Assembly (NCBI GenBank): GCA_947450015.1
Contig: CANFUB010000148.1
Location: 1-6,643 of the forward strand
DNA length: 6,643 nt
Source of the DNA: Bacteroidota bacterium
GTDB taxonomy: Bacteria; Bacteroidota; Bacteroidia; NS11-12g; UBA955
Direction: 5' to 3'
The notes below the pieces were generated by a model. It was given only the letters and a program-made list of their open reading frames with translations, searched no databases and was not told the DNA's origin. The translations under genes were made by a program, and so were the position numbers. Shown one piece after another: positions 5,592-6,643 of the stretch (position 1 is the stretch's first letter; each line of letters begins with the position of its first letter).

Positions 5592-6643
5592 TTGAAAGCA
5601 ACTGAGTTTGGAGAATCATTTATTTGGGGTGCAGCCATATCTGCAGCTCAAACAGAATCGGCTGCTTTAGCCGATGGTAAAGGCATGTCTATTTGGGATG
5701 AATTTTGCCAAGCACAGAGGGGCCTTTTTTCATCTAAATTCAGAATTAAGAATAAGCATCATCTTAATTATTCTTCCGATTTCTATGTGCATTTCAAAAC
5801 AGACATTGATTTATTAAAATCGATGGGTTTTAAACACTTTCGCTTCAGTATTGCATGGAGTAGAATTTTACCTGATGGGGAGACAATTAATCCGCAGGGC
5901 ATCGCGTTTTACCAATCGGTTATTCAGTATTGTATAGATGTTGAAATTGAGCCCTGGGTTACACTTTACCATTGGGATTTACCTGCCGTTTTAGAGAAAA
6001 AGGGTGGTTGGACCAATCGTGCCATTTTAGATTGGTTTGCTTTGTATGCCACTATTTGTGTTACAAATTTCACCAAGGTTAAACATTGGATGGTTTTAAA
6101 TGAGCCTTCGGTTTTTGTTGGTGCGGGTTATTTTTTTGGGATACATGCGCCAGGAAAGACAGGATTTAGTAATTTTTTCAAGGCCATGCACCATGCCAAT
6201 TTATGCATTGGTCATATTTTTAGGTTAATAAAATCAATTAATCCTGAATTAAAGGTAGGCTCTACATTTTCGTTTACACATGTTGAAAGCATTGATGATC
6301 AAAATAGAAATGTGAATGCTGCTTTTTTAGCCGATTTGTTGATTAACCGCTTATTCTTCGAACCCATTGTAGGATTGGGTTATCCGAAAGAAGAAATTAA
6401 AATATTAAAGCAAATAGAAAAATACAATTACCCTGAAGATGCTGCCAATTTAAAGGCCCCTTTAGATTTTATTGGCATACAAACGTACACGAGAGAGGTG
6501 TTTAAATGGAATCCCTTGAATCCAGTTTTGAGAATTAAGCAGGTGCCCGCCAAGTTAAGAACATCAGACCTAACCGCGATGGATTGGGAAATCTATCCAC
6601 CTTCTATTTACCATGTACTTAAAAAAATTGATGCTTACCAAAC
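5592..6643 (+). CDS. glycoside hydrolase family 1 (beta-glucosidase type), C-terminus cut by window edge
   Basis: The frame is open from a stop at 5577-5579 to the right edge. It contains no ATG before residue 32, which falls after the first conserved motif, so TTG at 5592 (giving MKATEFGESFIWG) is the best start and 350 residues are visible. GH1 enzymes are retaining (beta/alpha)8-barrel hydrolases of beta-glucosides, beta-galactosides or related sugars. Visible family motifs are FIWGAAISAAQTE with Gln20 for the glycone, RFSIAWSRILP, TLYHWDLP with His127/Trp128, LNEP with acid/base Glu171 (and Asn170), HHANLCIGH, DFIGIQTYTREV (292-303) with Tyr299, and MDWEIYPPSIYHVL near 330-343. The nucleophile motif (TENG) would follow shortly beyond the edge. 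No signal peptide is seen, so the enzyme is probably cytoplasmic. The usual GINYYT is GIQTYT here, and the usual CDHYHRYEED segment is replaced by a divergent NYSSDFYVHFKTD segment, so substrate cannot be predicted. The family call is firm. Confidence 0.93.
   Translation, partial: MKATEFGESFIWGAAISAAQTESAALADGKGMSIWDEFCQAQRGLFSSKFRIKNKHHLNYSSDFYVHFKTDIDLLKSMGFKHFRFSIAWSRILPDGETINPQGIAFYQSVIQYCIDVEIEPWVTLYHWDLPAVLEKKGGWTNRAILDWFALYATICVTNFTKVKHWMVLNEPSVFVGAGYFFGIHAPGKTGFSNFFKAMHHANLCIGHIFRLIKSINPELKVGSTFSFTHVESIDDQNRNVNAAFLADLLINRLFFEPIVGLGYPKEEIKILKQIEKYNYPEDAANLKAPLDFIGIQTYTREVFKWNPLNPVLRIKQVPAKLRTSDLTAMDWEIYPPSIYHVLKKIDAYQ

Overview
The window is AT-rich and reads as a chromosomal segment of a Bacteroidota (Bacteroidetes) bacterium. 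The evidence is a long multi-repeat DUF349 protein, a DUF922 secreted-protease-like protein, a ClpB carrying GTTGVGKT in its second Walker A motif, and little sign of strong Shine-Dalgarno sites in front of the genes. I cannot place it below phylum from the sequence alone. It holds four protein genes and no RNA genes, insertion sequences, CRISPR arrays or prophage genes.

Layout: (1) Positions 1-1780, minus strand: a DUF349 repeat protein whose last few residues lie beyond the left edge. (2) Positions 1991-2530 (or 2551), minus strand: a small secreted or membrane-anchored DUF922 protein with an HExxH motif; its start is GTG or TTG, not ATG. (3) Positions 2531-2760: a divergent intergenic region that must contain the promoters of the DUF922 gene and clpB. 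It has three ATGCAA repeats at one end and a run of four TTTG motifs at the other. (4) Positions 2761-5355, plus strand: a complete clpB, closed by a clear intrinsic terminator at 5374-5405. (5) Positions 5406-5591: a gap with no convincing gene. (6) Positions 5592-6643, plus strand: the N-terminal 350 residues of a cytoplasmic glycoside hydrolase family 1 enzyme, probably started by TTG and cut by the right edge before its catalytic nucleophile.

The genes do not form an obvious pathway. clpB is protein quality control (disaggregation with DnaK), the GH1 enzyme is sugar metabolism and is insulated from clpB by the terminator, and the two minus-strand genes have unknown cellular roles. I found no sign of a new multi-gene system. 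The points most worth a second look are the conserved internal GTG of clpB (a possible second translation start), the precise 77-residue periodicity of the DUF349 protein, the unusual starts of the DUF922 and GH1 genes, and the repeat clusters in the divergent intergenic region.
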